This document shows positions 7,291 through 15,713 of a stretch of DNA of 64,000 nucleotides, in pieces. The translations under genes were made by a program, and so were the position numbers. The notes beneath the pieces were generated by a model that worked only from the letters and a program-made list of their open reading frames with translations, ran no database searches and was not told the DNA's origin. How positions within the stretch are numbered: the stretch's first letter is position 1; each line of letters begins with the position of its first letter. Source of the DNA: CAZFQG01 sp964520785 (lineage in GTDB: Bacteria; Planctomycetota; Planctomycetia; Pirellulales; Thermoguttaceae); NCBI GenBank assembly GCA_964520785.1, contig CAZFQG010000006.1, positions 11,168 to 75,167 on the forward strand, in the 5' to 3' direction.

Positions 7291-9499
7291 TTTCCTGCTC
7301 GAGGAGGACCTTCTCGCTGAAAACGGAGTTCCATCTTCGCCAGGCCTGCTCGTCCGCCTGGAATAGCAAATCCGAGAATATAAGGCCGGCGCAGGTGTCC
7401 GCCAATTGCCATGTGCGCTCGTTCTTGAGTTGCTCAATTCCCTTCTTAAAGCCCGGATCGTCCAAATTGGAGCCGAGCAGAACGCGGAGATAGAGACCGG
7501 ACATGTCGAGGAGCCACGACTGCGATTTGTCCCCCGGCCGCACATGGTATCTCGCGCCCCCGTCGTATTCGCAAGTATTGAGAAAACGCGTCGTCCGCTG
7601 AACCGTCCCTTGGTCCAGGAGATTGGCGACGAAGAGGAATTGTACGTGGTTCAAAGAGGCGTGGATTTGTCCTTTGCCTTGAATACGATTTAGGTCCCAT
7701 CCCCCGCGGACCGGGTCCTGCGCGACGAGTGAATACCCGGCCAACGCTTTGACGAACGGTTGGAGTCGCTTGTCGCCGGTCATCGCGAAGGCTTCCGCGA
7801 AGGCGAGGCCGCAGAGAGAATTGACATGACCGAATTCGCCCTTGCCCGCCAGAGAACCGCCGAAGACTCGTCCTTTATCTTTCTGGGGCGTGATCCGCTT
7901 ACTGAGAAAATCGAGCCCGGCGGCGACCGTCTCCTTGTACGTACCCTTGCGATGGGTGTTTCCGGCCGCCAGAAACGGCAGGAGGGCGATGCCCGTCGCC
8001 GAGTTCCGCGCGGCGGTGTAGGATCCCGCGTCGCTCGCCTTTCCGTTGCGGTCCGGGTGCAGTCCGTGATCGAAACACCAGCCGCCGTCCGGAAATTGCA
8101 CGGAGGCGAGCCATTCCAGGGCCGCCTCGACGGCGCGTTCCGATTCGGCCGTTCCTCCGTACGTTTTCAGCATGGCCGCGCGGTACGCCGGGTCGCGCCA
8201 TTCGCCGAGGGTCCGCCGCTTCGGCAACAGCGGTTTCTCTTGATCAACGATTGTGCAGACGCTTTTGTGGACCACTCTGGCACGTGAGCCGAGGTGCGTG
8301 GCGCCATCCTTCCGGGAGAGCGAGTCCAATGCTGCGTCGAGTTTCTTCGCCTCTTCGTGGCGAGAGTCGTCGAGGAGGTGTTCCAGGACGAGGTCTTCGG
8401 CCAGCGAGGCGAAGCAATTCGCCTGTTCGTGCTGGTAGATATTCTCCGCGCACCGCACCAGCATCTCGGTATCCAATTGACGGGCGCCACCCTGGGCCGT
8501 CTCACTCAGGCGGCCGAGCGCGTCCGTCATGATTTCGACGTGTCCGGACTCGCGGGCTTCTTCCGCCGCCGCCGTCAGCAACACGCGGTACGCGCCCCGA
8601 TCTTCGGATGCAGTCAGCGCGGCATCCAGAATCATCCTTGCCGTTTTCTGCCGTTCCGCCGGCGTTCGGTTTTCGTCGAGCCCGTAAGGCGCCAGCAGCC
8701 TCTCTCTCAGCACCTCCGGTGTTTCTTCGTCCTGTACCGGCGGAGGCACCTGTGTCGCCGCTGCTTCCTCAGACGGCGGAGCCAGAGAGGGCGGCTCCGC
8801 TCCCGGAATGACCGGCGTATCCGTTTCTTCCTCCAGCGGTTCCGGTGGGGAAACCAGTTCTTCCGGGTTCGGTGGTTCCTTGGTGGAGCCGTCGCCGGAC
8901 GTCTCTTCCTTGGGCGGTTGAGGCGGCCAAACCGGTTCTTCAGAATCCGGTGTCTCCCCGGTGGAGGTATCGCCGGACGTCTTGTCGGGAGACTCTCCGA
9001 CGTTGGACTGTTCCGGAGGGCTTACAGAGTCCTTGGGTGGAGGCGTGACCGCCACCTCGGGACGCGGGCGCACCGTACCGGTTTTATAGAGTCCAACCCC
9101 CAGGAGCGCCAGCACGGCAAGGATCGCCGCAATCGCAACAACCGGCGTTCTCGATCTCCGCCGGCGAGTCGAAGTCACCGAGACGGCCGGCATCGCCTCC
9201 TCCTCCCCCTCCGGTTCTTCCATGACCGCGCGAAGTCGCCGGTCGTATTCCGCCTTCTTCGCAGGATTGAGCAGGCAGATTTTCGCGGCCGCGACCTCGT
9301 TGAGCAGTTTCTGCGACGCCGCCGAGTGCGGTCCCACCTGAAACGTCCTGTGTTGGGACATTTGGCGATCCGCCGCGTTTTCGATTGCCTGTGGGTTGGT
9401 TTCCAAAAGCCTCAGTCCAAGAAGACGATAGCAGTTTGGCGGTTGCTCCTCAGGGGGGATGCCCAACCAAGTGTAGTAAGGATCGAACTGTTCCGTCAT
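7100..9499 (-). CDS. J-like/TM/proline-rich/toroid-repeat membrane protein, 3' end probably replaced
   Basis: Start at 9499 gives the planctomycete-type N-terminus FDPYYTWLGIPPEEQPP, a J-domain-like helical module (residues 1-95). It is followed by a transmembrane helix (about 119-138), a Pro/Glu/Ser-rich linker (about 140-255) and a helical stretch. A terpene-cyclase-like alpha/alpha-toroid with repeated GGW and LxxxQ motifs follows (about 470-735). The protein is probably anchored with the toroid outside the cytoplasm; no enzyme activity is evident. Family-like sequence stops near position 7283 (LLEQEKEG). From there the frame runs about 60 residues of poor-quality sequence to 7100, overlapping in another phase the remnant at 6550-7290. 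So the genuine C-terminus, normally more toroid repeats, seems lost. Confidence 0.75.
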   Translation of the reverse strand: MTEQFDPYYTWLGIPPEEQPPNCYRLLGLRLLETNPQAIENAADRQMSQHRTFQVGPHSAASQKLLNEVAAAKICLLNPAKKAEYDRRLRAVMEEPEGEEEAMPAVSVTSTRRRRSRTPVVAIAAILAVLALLGVGLYKTGTVRPRPEVAVTPPPKDSVSPPEQSNVGESPDKTSGDTSTGETPDSEEPVWPPQPPKEETSGDGSTKEPPNPEELVSPPEPLEEETDTPVIPGAEPPSLAPPSEEAAATQVPPPVQDEETPEVLRERLLAPYGLDENRTPAERQKTARMILDAALTASEDRGAYRVLLTAAAEEARESGHVEIMTDALGRLSETAQGGARQLDTEMLVRCAENIYQHEQANCFASLAEDLVLEHLLDDSRHEEAKKLDAALDSLSRKDGATHLGSRARVVHKSVCTIVDQEKPLLPKRRTLGEWRDPAYRAAMLKTYGGTAESERAVEAALEWLASVQFPDGGWCFDHGLHPDRNGKASDAGSYTAARNSATGIALLPFLAAGNTHRKGTYKETVAAGLDFLSKRITPQKDKGRVFGGSLAGKGEFGHVNSLCGLAFAEAFAMTGDKRLQPFVKALAGYSLVAQDPVRGGWDLNRIQGKGQIHASLNHVQFLFVANLLDQGTVQRTTRFLNTCEYDGGARYHVRPGDKSQSWLLDMSGLYLRVLLGSNLDDPGFKKGIEQLKNERTWQLADTCAGLIFSDLLFQADEQAWRRWNSVFSEKVLLEQEKEGVERGSWCYTEGGWRILAAGQDELAGRQNSNALRGRCDSPGITAGRGVPQRANKSGRGAGG

Positions 9500-9600
9500 A
9501 CGTCTTTTCCTTGCCGAAGAAACAAATCTACGCCGCACGTTCCTCCTCACGCCGTAGACCGCCGGTTTACGGCGATACAATTCGGCTCCGGGCAAAGGCA

Positions 9601-11019
9601 CTACCGTCGGCGCCGAAGTGCGACGAACACGGCGCCCCCCAGCGCAAGGAAAATCGCGCCCGGCTCGGGAACCGCCGCCGCTGTGGTCGCTCCCCAGTTC
9701 GCGCGGATGATATCGAGGTCGGCGCTGTTGACGAGTCCGTCTCCGGTGGCGTCGCCGCGGTCAGTATTACCGGGTTCGACGTCCCAGCCCCACCAGGCGC
9801 GAACGATATCGAGGTCGTGGCTGCCAACGAAGCCGTCGCCGTCAAGATCGGGGATCGGCGGCGGTGGTGGGTCGACTGAAACTTCTGCCAGGTAGAGGGC
9901 TTGTGACTCGTCCTCAAACTTGACCTTGAACAGCACGGAGTCACCGCTCAAACCAATCGCGGAAAACGTCGTCGTCCCAGTCTGCAACGGACGCTTCCCA
10001 TCGAGCACGTCCGTGCGGTCCACAACCTTCATCAACGATCCATCGCGGTTCAGGTAGATGCCCTGCTGGCTCGGAGTGAGGCTCTCGAATGCGATGTTCC
10101 TTCCATCAATGATCGGCCATCCAAATCCCCCGAAGTTCTCGGTGCTATCCGGCAAGGGCGTATTCGCGTCGGCGACTACGACCAGCTCACCGTCGAGATC
10201 AGCGTAAACTCCTCCTGAGGACAATCCATGGCTCGGGGAACGAAAAGCGACAACGCCGTCGTCAAACGATGGAGCGTCAAAACCGAGAAAGGTACCTGTC
10301 CACCCAGGAACCGGCGTGTTCTCGTCCGCCACTTTGGTCGGTACTCCGCCAACGGTTTTGTATATACCGTAGTAGCCGCAGAATCCAACATCCCCTTGAT
10401 CGAGGCCCGAGGGCGTGAAACTAATATGATCAAACGTGCCGTCGCCATCGGGTCTTGGTGTGCTCTTCCCGACGAGAAGATCAATTACGCCGTTTCGGGA
10501 AAGAAACAATCCCTCTTGCTCCAGGTTCCCCGAAGGCAGTCTACTCCACGCCAGGAAAGCCACCGAGCCGCCGCTGACGGAAGGGGTGCTTAGGTACGCG
10601 AAATCACCTCCGCCGCCGGGGATCGCGGTATTGTAGTCTACAATGGTCGTTAGCACCCCGTTGGCACCCGTGTAGATGCCGGCGAAGTCCTCTTTGTGTC
10701 CCAAGAAGGCGACTTGACTCCCGCTCATCGAGAGACCACCGAATCTGGCGAAGTTTTCCGTCGTTCCAGGGACCGGCGTGTTCGTGTCCGCAACACAATC
10801 CAGAATCCCGTCGATGTAGGTGTAAATCCCCTCCCTGTCATTCCCTTGAGCACTGAAGGCCACGTTGCCTCCGTCCAAGGAAACCGCTCCAAACCGACTG
10901 AAGGTGCCGCCTCCGGGCATCGGCGTTGCCGTATCGGCAATCTTCGTGAATATGACTTCCGCGCGTCCCACACTTACCAACACCGCAAACACCGCCAAAC
11001 AACTCGCCAAACGAAACAT
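9601..11019 (-). CDS. Secreted repeat protein with dockerin-like pair and PEP-CTERM anchor
   Basis: The 472-residue product begins with a signal peptide (about 1-20, ending VGRA). It then has about seven beta-rich repeats of roughly 50 residues built around T-P-x-P-G/D, F-x-x-F and G-x-V-A-F motifs, as in choice-of-anchor/DUF7453-type proteins. Residues 385-450 hold two calcium-loop repeats (DLDGDGFVGSHDLDIV and DATGDGLVNSADLDII), a dockerin-like module. The tail AVPEPG, a hydrophobic helix and RRRR is a PEP-CTERM sorting signal, so the protein is expected on the cell surface or in exopolymer. It lies 40 bases downstream of the next gene on the same strand and shares nearly the same tail, suggesting co-expression. 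Function beyond surface display is unknown. Confidence 0.85.
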   Translation of the reverse strand: MFRLASCLAVFAVLVSVGRAEVIFTKIADTATPMPGGGTFSRFGAVSLDGGNVAFSAQGNDREGIYTYIDGILDCVADTNTPVPGTTENFARFGGLSMSGSQVAFLGHKEDFAGIYTGANGVLTTIVDYNTAIPGGGGDFAYLSTPSVSGGSVAFLAWSRLPSGNLEQEGLFLSRNGVIDLLVGKSTPRPDGDGTFDHISFTPSGLDQGDVGFCGYYGIYKTVGGVPTKVADENTPVPGWTGTFLGFDAPSFDDGVVAFRSPSHGLSSGGVYADLDGELVVVADANTPLPDSTENFGGFGWPIIDGRNIAFESLTPSQQGIYLNRDGSLMKVVDRTDVLDGKRPLQTGTTTFSAIGLSGDSVLFKVKFEDESQALYLAEVSVDPPPPPIPDLDGDGFVGSHDLDIVRAWWGWDVEPGNTDRGDATGDGLVNSADLDIIRANWGATTAAAVPEPGAIFLALGGAVFVALRRRR

Positions 11020-11058
11020 GACAACCTCCGTTGGATTAAGGAATGACTCGCACCGTTG

Positions 11059-12201
11059 TCAAGACCGTCGCCACGCCAAGAGAACAGCGCCGCTAATCAA
11101 GAGGAACAGTACACTCGGCTCCGGAACCGCTGCCGGTGTGCGTCCCCAGTCCGAACGCACTATATCGAGATCGGCACTGTTGACCTTGCCGTCACAGTTC
11201 GCGTCTCCTCGATACGCGTCGCCTGGTTCGACTTCCATTCCCCACCACGCCCGCACAATGTCCAGATCGCGACTGCTGACGATCCCGTCGTCGTTCAGGT
11301 CACCGGGAACAAGAGGAACTGCCGCTACACGGAAACCAAGGTACGCGTTGTCGAACGTCAGCGGGTGCGGTTCGTAGCGATAGGACGCAGCGAGCCTATG
11401 TGCCCAACTGCCCCAATCGGCCCCACGAAGTACACACGCAGCGTCTATTTGTGTTTCAGTCCATTCATTGATGTTCCCGGCTTGGTCGAAGGTCCCATAC
11501 GCACTTCCCGAGTGCTCGAACTCACCCACTTCGGTTGTGTAGTAGGGTTGACCGATCGTGGGACCACCGTAATCGATGAAGTTGGCATTGTTGCCTGGGT
11601 CGGGGCTGATCAGGTCGTTGCTCGGCTCGATGTTCGTGCCCGTGGGGTAATCCCAGTAGTTCCCGGTCACGCCGTCATTCTTGTGGTATGCTGCCTTGTA
11701 CCATTCGCTGTCGGTCGGGATGAAGTAGCGCGCGTCGGGATCGCGCGACGGAATGCCATTGCCGGCAATAATGTACGCGCCGCTTTCGGTCTCGCCGTCC
11801 CCTTGGCCGTTGTGCAACCAATTACAGAATCGCATCACGTCCCAGAAGTTCACGAAATTGACCGGACGACGGTCCCAATTGGCATCGGAGTCCTTAGCCG
11901 AATAGACGTATTGTCCCGCCGACCAGACACGTTGGATACCGCCGTGGAGCCCGCCCATTTCGTCGTCGTAGAGCGAATGCGGGTCACCCGTCCGAGCAAC
12001 GGCATTTAGAAACTCGCGCCACTGCCCATTCGTAATCTCGTATTTCCCAATCCGATACTCGTAGTCGACCGCGCCGTAGCCGGTGTTATCCGCCGTATTG
12101 CCCGGATTTCCAACCGGGACCATTTCGATGTCGAGCGCCTGCGCAGTACAAACCAGAAGGGCGACCGCCAGAACTGATTGAAACACCAGCTTCGCGGACA
12201 T
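11059..12201 (-). CDS. FGE/SUMF1-fold surface protein with dockerin-like pair and PEP-CTERM, lacking catalytic cysteines
   Basis: Start at 12201 is chosen for its signal peptide (22 residues, ending TAQA) and a GAGAGG site upstream. Residues ~30-300 form a formylglycine-generating-enzyme/SUMF1-like domain: YEITNGQWREFLNAV, PVNFVNFWDVMRFCNWL, the TDSEWYKAAYH segment, NINEWTET and the final LGFRVA. In true FGE the loop after RGGS carries the two copper-binding cysteines; here it reads RGADWGSWAHRLAASYRY with none, so oxidation of sulfatase cysteines is unlikely. A two-loop dockerin-like module (about 302-360) and an AVPEPS... RRS PEP-CTERM tail follow. It probably is a lectin-like or structural surface protein, co-transcribed with the repeat protein downstream. 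Confidence 0.88.
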   Translation of the reverse strand: MSAKLVFQSVLAVALLVCTAQALDIEMVPVGNPGNTADNTGYGAVDYEYRIGKYEITNGQWREFLNAVARTGDPHSLYDDEMGGLHGGIQRVWSAGQYVYSAKDSDANWDRRPVNFVNFWDVMRFCNWLHNGQGDGETESGAYIIAGNGIPSRDPDARYFIPTDSEWYKAAYHKNDGVTGNYWDYPTGTNIEPSNDLISPDPGNNANFIDYGGPTIGQPYYTTEVGEFEHSGSAYGTFDQAGNINEWTETQIDAACVLRGADWGSWAHRLAASYRYEPHPLTFDNAYLGFRVAAVPLVPGDLNDDGIVSSRDLDIVRAWWGMEVEPGDAYRGDANCDGKVNSADLDIVRSDWGRTPAAVPEPSVLFLLISGAVLLAWRRS

Positions 12202-12537
12202 GGGTATTCCTCTCTCAGAGTAGAACGGGTTACCGTCAAACGGAGCGAATTGCGTCCCGTATTGGCGAATCAACAAGATTATTATCCTTGATTGAACCGC
12301 GCCGCCTCCGCCCCCGTCAACATCAATGCGACGAATCTACTCAAAATCCCCCCGAATGAGCGGGCTAGACCGGAATGCCCCAGGACACCCCAGGAGGTAG
12401 ATGGGGTGGCGCGATTAAGACCCACCGGAAACCCTAGCCCCTCGCGAGCCCGATAGAAGAAACCGAAGACCCGGCCACACGCGCGCCACCACCTACCCCT
12501 ATGGCCCGCCTTTCCCCGGCCTTCCACTCACCGATTT
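12202..12537. other. Intergenic with short hairpins, no gene seen
   Basis: This 336-base stretch lies upstream of the FGE-like gene and downstream of the unknown gene at 12538, all on the minus strand. An 81-codon open frame on the minus strand lacks a ribosome site and protein-like composition, so I do not call it. The stretch contains several G/C-run inverted repeats, including the hairpin at 12386-12408 and a GGTGG...CCACC pairing around 12404-12426. Confidence 0.5.
12386..12408. repeat. Inverted repeat, 7-bp stem
   Basis: CACCCCA at 12386-12392 pairs with TGGGGTG at 12402-12408 around a 9-base loop. No T-tract follows on either strand, so it is not an obvious intrinsic terminator; it may be a structured leader of the FGE-like gene or a dispersed element. 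Confidence 0.45.
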
Positions 12538-13092
12538 CTACGAGAGTTTATCCAGATAGCTCTCGCCTTCGTACTGGGGCGACTCAGGCTCGAAATCAGC
12601 CCGCGACTTCACCGAAAGCCACGCCCGGATTTCCCGGAATAGCCCGTCCCGCTTCTGGCAAGGCTTCGCGGCCCAGGACTGCGCAATGGAAACGGCGATG
12701 CCGACCGGGGGAGGTGTGCTTGCCTTTCGTAGGTCCAGGACGCTGCCAACGTCGTGGTCGGAAACGACCCGATGGAACTCCCCCAAGACCCACAGGTAGG
12801 CATCGCGCATCCGACGTACAGGGTCTGTCTCCGCGTATCCGGGGTCTAAGGCATCGTCGAGAGACTCCGCCCCGTCCGGTAAGATCGTCTGGAACGCCGG
12901 TTCCGACTGCTCCACCAGAGGCACGTACTTCTCGGCCATCGCGGCCCACGCTCCTTCCACGGCCTCTTCCTTCGTCTTCCCATCGTCACGTAGCTGCTGC
13001 CGGGCCTGTTCGCGGTACTCATCGGCTTCCGCCCAAAGGCCCGCTCTTCTCAGCCGGTCCATCGCTCGTTGTTTCTCCACACGGTCTATCAT
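12538..13092 (-). CDS. Hypothetical protein, helical and charged
   Basis: A 184-residue product with no recognised domain. The start at 13092 (MIDRVEKQ) is preferred over an upstream ATG at 13134 because a GGAAAGGAGAG tract lies a little over 10 bases upstream of it, and the extra N-terminus is not protein-like. The first ~75 residues are helical and rich in Arg/Glu/Ala (RRAGLWAEADEYREQARQQL). The remainder is mixed, with no signal peptide or membrane helix, so it is probably cytoplasmic. The gene stands alone between intergenic stretches on both sides, near the tRNA-Gln gene. I cannot assign a function. Confidence 0.6.
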   Translation of the reverse strand: MIDRVEKQRAMDRLRRAGLWAEADEYREQARQQLRDDGKTKEEAVEGAWAAMAEKYVPLVEQSEPAFQTILPDGAESLDDALDPGYAETDPVRRMRDAYLWVLGEFHRVVSDHDVGSVLDLRKASTPPPVGIAVSIAQSWAAKPCQKRDGLFREIRAWLSVKSRADFEPESPQYEGESYLDKLS

Positions 13093-13884
13093 GTTCGCGT
13101 TACTCTCCTTTCCTTGTACTGTGCAAGTCTTCATCAGCGTCAATAACTCTATTCACACAGACACGGGGCTAACAACGGTAACCGCGAGCGCGACCCCGTG
13201 GGGTCCGGGAAAAAAACGGGGGGAAACTGTATAATACGCAAGAGGGATGTATCCCCACCGTCACCGTCCCGCCCAACGTTCGCTGTGTGCCGCCGCGGCC
13301 GCCTATCGCCTTGGATGGCCCGCGAGCCGCCCGAAGCCCGGCATTGCCTTTCTGGGGCGTCCGTCTTCGACATTCCCTGCTGGCGGCATTCTGGCATCAA
13401 TTCATCTCGTCACCCTCGGAATTTCCGAGCGCGCCTCGATGCGAACCGGGACCACGTCGTCCCACCTCCCGTCGCTACGGAGGCGTGTCGCCGCGAGTTT
13501 GCTGGTTTCATTTGCTGCTGAGAATCCCTCCTTGCCTATTTTACCAGTCATTTGAGGGGTTATTCCGAAGCAGGTATCCGCATGGGCTGGGGCGCCAAGG
13601 GTCGGGAGTCCGGTTCGGTTTCCGGTGACCGCGATCCATCGGGCTCCCCGTTGATCTCCACCACCGCCGCCTTCGCCTCCTCCTCGGCACGAACGGTCCA
13701 CGTTCATTTCGTCGCCTCCTCGGTGCGGCTGGGCAAGTCGGCCGATGGCATCGACCGGCATCGCTAGATCGATTCTGGCGAGGATGCTTGAGACCCGCCA
13801 ATCGCGGGGAATAAGAGCCATTTTTCCCGCACGCGGTAGGACAGGGGTAGGACAGAGCGAATAGGGGCTTGCAGAGCCAAAAGA
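13093..13884. other. Long intergenic stretch, no secure gene
   Basis: About 790 bases between the unknown gene and the tRNA terminator. The longest frame (13402-13821, minus strand, 139 codons) has an implausible Gly-run middle, no ribosome site and no family resemblance, although its last ~55 residues read somewhat protein-like; it could be an old gene remnant. A run of A then G bases followed by TATAAT-like sequence lies near 13206-13240, without a matching -35 element. Confidence 0.4.
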
Positions 13885-13919
13885 AAAGCCTTTCGTAACT
13901 CTTTGTCACGAAAGGCTTT
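13885..13919 (-). terminator. Intrinsic terminator of the rplM-rpsI-tRNA unit
   Basis: AAAGCCTTTCGT (13885-13896) and ACGAAAGGCTTT (13908-13919) form a perfect 12-bp stem with an 11-base loop. On the minus strand the stem is followed by a T-rich run (TCTTTT). It lies 7 bases downstream of the tRNA-Gln 3' end, exactly where a transcript ending after the tRNA would stop. Confidence 0.85.
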
Positions 13920-13926
13920 AGTTGAA

Positions 13927-13997
13927 CTGGGGAACAAGGATTTGAACCTTGACTAACTGATCCAGAGTCAGTCGTGCTGCCGTTACACTATTCCCCA
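13927..13997 (-). tRNA. tRNA-Gln (anticodon CTG)
   Basis: Read on the minus strand, the 71-base sequence folds as a complete cloverleaf. The acceptor stem pairs TGGGGAA with TTCCCCA and is followed by discriminator G. The anticodon arm is ACTGA / TCAGT around loop CTCTGGA, giving anticodon CTG for codon CAG. The T arm is CAAGG-TTCAAAT-CCTTG. CCA is not encoded. It lies downstream of rpsI and just before an intrinsic terminator, so it may be processed from the ribosomal-protein transcript. Confidence 0.95.
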
Positions 13998-14168
13998 GTA
14001 TCTCCTCTCCCCAGTATCTGCGTTTTGTTCGGAAAACGACTATCCCCCACGGGGGAAACGACCTTGCGAAATTCTACCGTGCATCGGCGGGAAAGTAAAA
14101 TCGCCGTTGGAGGGTTCGGCGATTCCTTCCAATCCACCCGATCCACGAATTACCGCCCAATCCACGAA

Positions 14169-14582
14169 TCACCGCTTCGAGAACTGCGTTGCGCGACGCG
14201 CTTTGCGAAGGCCCGGTTTCTTACGTTCGACCTCGCGGCCGTCCCGCGTTAGCAGATGGGAATCCCGGAGGACCGGCTCCAACTCCGGTTCGAAAACCTT
14301 CAGCGCCCGGGCAATACCGAGCTTGCAGGCATCCGCCTGGCCGGTGATCCCGCCACCATGGACACTGATGACGACGTCGACCGACTCCCGCTTTCCGGTG
14401 TGGTTCAGGGGCGCCATGACGGCGTTTTGATGCTTCAGGATCGGGAAATATGCTTCCAGCCCTCTGCCATTAACCGTGATCTGGCCCGTACCGGGACGGA
14501 CGCGGACGCGCGCCACCGATGTCTTGCGGCGGCCTGTTCCCAGGGAATCGTTTCTTGGATTGACGACGGCTTGTTCGCTCAT
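14169..14582 (-). CDS. rpsI: 30S ribosomal protein S9
   Basis: The 137-residue product has the S9 signatures GTGRRKTSVARVR near residue 15, VNGRGLEAYFP, VHGGGITGQADACKLGIARAL and the conserved C-terminal basic tail GLRKARRATQFSKR, whose last Lys-Arg contacts P-site tRNA. Length is normal for S9 with a short N-terminal extension. It follows rplM by 68 bases on the same strand, the universal bacterial order L13-S9. The tRNA-Gln gene lies 171 bases further downstream. Confidence 0.98.
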   Translation of the reverse strand: MSEQAVVNPRNDSLGTGRRKTSVARVRVRPGTGQITVNGRGLEAYFPILKHQNAVMAPLNHTGKRESVDVVISVHGGGITGQADACKLGIARALKVFEPELEPVLRDSHLLTRDGREVERKKPGLRKARRATQFSKR

Positions 14583-14650
14583 AACTATTTCGCCCTTAAC
14601 CGGGTAAAACGCAGGTTGATCTCGGTGGAGTCCTTTGCCGGCCGAATCGC

Positions 14651-15103
14651 CTACTTGACGGCCAGCTCCCTCTCTTGAGGCTGTTGCGCTTGATGCGGGT
14701 GCTCCTCACCGACGTATACTTTTAGTTTGTCGAGCATCTTCGTGCCCAACTTGTTCTTGGGCAGCATCCGCCGAACCGCCTCGCGGAGGATCATTTCCGG
14801 CTTCTTTTCCAACCGCTTCGCGGCGGTCTCGCTCCGAAGCCGTGGATAACCGGTATACCATGTATACCGCTTGTTCTCCCACTTGTTGCCGGTGAAGACG
14901 ACCTTCTCCGCGTTGACGACGACGATGTAATCGCCCGTGTCAACGTGAGGCGTGTACGTGGGGCGATGCTTCCCCATGAGGATGACGGCAATATCGCTGG
15001 CGAGCCGGCCGACTACTTTGTCCTTGGCGTCGACAAGCCACCATTGCGGATCCACTTCGGCCGGTTTGGCCATGAATGTCTTGGTCGTGTACGGTGCGGT
15101 CAT
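14651..15103 (-). CDS. rplM: 50S ribosomal protein L13
   Basis: The product matches L13: WWLVDAKDKVVGRLASDIA near residue 20, the GKHRPTYTPHVDTGDYIVVVNA block, KRYTWYTGYPRLRS and the RMLPKNKLGTKMLDKLKVYVGEEHPH block. The ATG at 15103 gives 150 residues, close to the usual 142-147; an in-frame GTG-like extension to 15136 would add non-family sequence. A well-formed promoter lies at 15261-15289, giving a leader of about 150 bases. It is the first gene of the rplM-rpsI unit. Confidence 0.97.
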   Translation of the reverse strand: MTAPYTTKTFMAKPAEVDPQWWLVDAKDKVVGRLASDIAVILMGKHRPTYTPHVDTGDYIVVVNAEKVVFTGNKWENKRYTWYTGYPRLRSETAAKRLEKKPEMILREAVRRMLPKNKLGTKMLDKLKVYVGEEHPHQAQQPQERELAVK

Positions 15104-15260
15104 ATACCCGAGTCCTATTTCACCAGCTCGAACCATGCCATCAAAAAAAGTTGCCTCAGCGGGCGAGAACGCGCCAAGGGGAATCTGAAAAAGGCACTAG
15201 TTCTTGATTCGGCGGCCGTTCCAGGTCGCCTTCAGTCCAACTAAATCAAGCGAAACACAC

Positions 15261-15289
15261 AGTATAGTGCGGTTTTTTTTCCGCGACAA
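15261..15289 (-). promoter_or_regulatory. Sigma-70-type promoter for rplM-rpsI
   Basis: On the minus strand TTGTCG (15289-15284) and TATACT (15266-15261) are separated by exactly 17 bases; the spacer is a CGG-A8-CCG element. It points at rplM, whose start is about 158 bases downstream. Confidence 0.6.
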
Positions 15290-15713
15290 GGGGCTGCGTC
15301 GCGAAAATCGGAGAATTGGCCGCGACTCCCGCTCCGGCCACTTTTCGTGCAATAAACATATATCCTCCAAATTGCCCGTCCGCGGCCAACCTTTCCGCCC
15401 GGTTTTCCCATTCGAGGCATTTACCCGGGAAACGAATATCAAGTTTTACAGAAAAGACATTTATTCATTCCGCCCAATGGGAGGGGGAGGCCGGATTCCG
15501 ATGTGTAAGAGTCCGCCGGTGAACGGTTCGCGGTTCTCTGCGGCTTGTCCAGAGTGTATAGTGGGAGTTGAAGTTCCAACGGCCCTTTTCCCTTGTGCTT
15601 TGTCAACACTAAGATTTTGGGTTGGCAGCACGCCGAAGTACCGCAATCGGCCGGATGAAACCGAAACGTCAACCCCAAATCCTGGGTTTGGCAAAGCATT
15701 ACGGAGTGTCACG
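15290..15713. other. Divergent intergenic region, no gene seen
   Basis: This region separates the divergent rplM unit and the VCBS gene. The frame of the VCBS gene is open throughout this stretch, but the sequence is not protein-like and has no signal peptide, so it is treated as leader. A TATAGT at 15557-15562 could be a -10 element for the VCBS gene, with only a poor TTCTCT at the -35 position. Confidence 0.45.

Noticed and set aside
8294..9895. 533-codon open frame on the plus strand
   Set aside because: Antisense to the J-like and PEP-CTERM genes; Arg-rich shadow composition with no ribosome site.
13402..13821. 139-codon minus-strand frame near tRNA-Gln
   Set aside because: Gly-run middle, no ribosome site, no family; may be a remnant but not supportable.
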